NCBI GenBank assembly: GCA_038250235.1
Contig: JBBSCO010000101.1
Span: forward strand, 1 to 6,533
Direction: 5' to 3'
DNA from: JAAUTS01 sp038250235
GTDB lineage: Bacteria > Verrucomicrobiota > Verrucomicrobiia > Methylacidiphilales > JAAUTS01
Length of the DNA stretch: 6,533 nucleotides
A model generated the notes under the pieces. It ran no database searches. It had not been told where the DNA came from and worked only from the letters and a program-made list of their open reading frames with translations. Both the position numbers and the translations under genes were made by a program. Positions 5,413 to 6,533 of the stretch are shown here, piece by piece; within the stretch, counting starts at the first letter, position 1; every line of letters begins with the position of its first letter.

Positions 5413-6533
5413 CTTGCGGAAAAAACCTGTAGTCCTTCGAGGTGCTAGCGCGAGCCCCCACAGGGCGGCCCGGCACCGTCCACGCTGAACCCGATGGTGT
5501 CGTTGTAATCGACCTTGAGGTAGCCGAGCCCGTTATCGCGCAACAGGTGGATGACTTTCTTCGTAACGTAATCCAACGTGAAGGGATCGCGGAAATCCCG
5601 GAATCGCCGGGCGCCTACTTGTAAGACATTTCCGTAGCGATGGAGGTGATGGTCGGAGAGCGCGAAGGCTTTTGATCCGGGATTACGCACCTCGAACTTA
5701 AACCAAATCCCGGGAATAAGTCCCATCTCGCGGATGACGCGGCAGGTGGCATCGAGGCCTTCAGGAAACGCGTTGCGACTGATTATCCAGTCGCCGTTCT
5801 GCTGGATACCATCACCCGGACGCTCCCCAGAGCACGCCAGCCTCGGTATCCTCAAGCGCCACGAAGGGGAAAAATCCGCGCACCGGCATCGGGCCGACTT
5901 GGCCGAAGCGTTCGCTGAAAATGCCGTGACCAAGTCAGGAGCGCTCCAGATGAATGTGTTCAATACTGCGCGCGCCCAGTTGGCGCTCGGCGCTCGGCGC
6001 TCCAGACTGAGCGGAAACGGTAGGCGATCAGGCGGTTGGGAGCGTCATCGGGGGCTTAGGGGGTGAGGCCGCCGAGCGGGAAGCTGGTCAGCATCTAAAA
6101 CGTCACCCGATTTTTCCCCGCATCGCGGATGAGGACGTGGCAGCTGAAGACGGGCGTGTTGCCGATCCAGGACAACTGATGCCCGCAGCGAAGGCCGGAG
6201 GGATGTTTGAGCATGGTGAGCACCAGAGTTAACCCCTGTTTCTTTACCACTTTTTGTCCAACAACTATCGGTGCCATGGTGGAAGGCCGGAGCCGCATCG
6301 TGGAGCCTTGGGAAAATGATCCCGTCTCAAAGTCCCCACCGCATTTGGGATGCACCGGAGGATCGAGCGACAAAGTGCGCACGGGTTGCTATCTTTCTGG
6401 CAAGCCGGAGATTTCCACGTCAGGCGGCAGGAACTCCCGGCGTTTGACCGGGGAGAGCGCCTTGGGCTGGAGCGAGAGCTGCGGGGCTCCCTTGCCTTCG
6501 GCAGGAATATCGATGCGGACGACAGTGTCGCCA
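5413..6533 (-). pseudogene. Decayed GH36 alpha-galactosidase (5' end off window, 3' part missing)
   Basis: GH36 enzymes release terminal alpha-galactose from oligosaccharides. Read right to left, the relic keeps the N-terminal beta-sandwich in pieces: VKRREFLPPDVEISGLPER, then HPSGLRCGHQLSW, then TSFPLGGLTP, then APNRLIAYRFRSVWSAE, then GIFSERFGQVGPMPVRGFFP. The start of the catalytic barrel follows: QNGDWIISRNAFPEGLDA, GLIPGIWFKFEV, RRFRDFRDPFTLDYVTKKV and GYLKVDYNDTIG. The Asp of KVDYN (codon 5510-5508) is the family nucleophile. It is broken by TAG at 6391-6389, TAG at 6097-6095, TAA at 6058-6056, a 7-bp repeat expansion at 5982-6002, TGA at 5937-5935 (after LERS, where Trp is expected), an internal deletion near 5815-5825, TAG at 5447-5445 (from a Gln codon) and a shortened T-run at 5425-5420. 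Everything after FFRK, including the acid/base region, is missing. It cannot make an active enzyme. The region looks GC-richer than the secretion operon, which may hint at a separate origin. Confidence 0.88.
5982..6002. repeat. Three tandem copies of a 7-bp unit
   Basis: GGCGCTC occurs three times in a row on the plus strand (5982-5988, 5989-5995, 5996-6002). It lies inside the GH36 relic. With two copies the minus-strand frame would run on from FRSVWSAER into QLGARSIEHIHLERS; with three copies it shifts, so this expansion is one of the inactivating mutations. Confidence 0.85.

Noticed and set aside
5445..5963. Minus-strand frame of 172 codons as an intact gene
   Set aside because: Only its second half matches GH36; the first third is out of frame with the relic (the true peptides there lie in another frame), so it is a chance fusion within a pseudogene.
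6095..6382. Minus-strand frame of 95 codons as a separate small gene
   Set aside because: It is a middle piece of the same GH36 N-terminal domain, bounded by two in-frame stops with matching family sequence on both sides.
5413..6533. Programmed recoding of the stops (selenocysteine, stop readthrough)
   Set aside because: Stops of all three kinds are combined with frameshifts, a deletion and a missing active-site half, which points to decay.
1..6533. CRISPR array, tRNA, rRNA, or complete insertion sequence
   Set aside because: No regularly spaced repeats, no cloverleaf or rRNA motifs, and no full transposase or paired terminal inverted repeats were seen on either strand.

Overview
The window looks like a chromosomal segment from a Gram-negative bacterium, most likely a member of the Verrucomicrobiota (Opitutae-like). 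The evidence is a type II secretion pseudopilin cluster of the type seen there, a GH36 alpha-galactosidase relic of the kind common in that group, and two small membrane proteins whose look-alikes I associate with the same group. The lineage is an inference from protein style; no rRNA or other marker gene is present.

Left part (1-3008, minus strand): a compact operon read right to left. First comes a predicted secreted protein of about 347 residues with beta-sandwich character and no recognised family. It is followed by four type II secretion pseudopilins in the order gspG, gspH, gspI, gspJ; gspJ runs off the left edge. Genes are 11-24 bp apart or overlap by 16-17 bp. All four pseudopilins carry the prepilin N-terminus with Glu at +5. 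A perfect TATAAT at 3020-3025 is a candidate -10 element for the operon.

Middle (about 2970-4293): mostly non-coding DNA with two small plus-strand membrane-protein genes, a 50-residue DUF3309-like peptide and a 72-residue two-helix protein. It also holds a 31-bp near-perfect palindrome (3128-3158), a long branched terminator-like hairpin (4141-4210) and a 28-bp operator-like palindrome (4241-4268).

Right part: a 330-residue ADP-ribosylglycohydrolase-fold protein (4294-5286, plus strand) whose usual metal-binding motifs are replaced by GENTLN and GGDNCHRG. After it lies a heavily decayed GH36 alpha-galactosidase on the minus strand (5413-6533, continuing past the right edge). It has five in-frame stops, a 7-bp repeat expansion, a large internal deletion, a homopolymer frameshift and a foreign-looking tail.

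The operon genes plausibly act together in protein export across the outer membrane. The remaining genes show no evident functional link to it. I see no clear new multi-gene system. The best leads are the unassigned secreted protein heading the pseudopilin operon, the glycohydrolase with a rewritten metal site and an upstream palindrome, and the very legible history of the GH36 relic.
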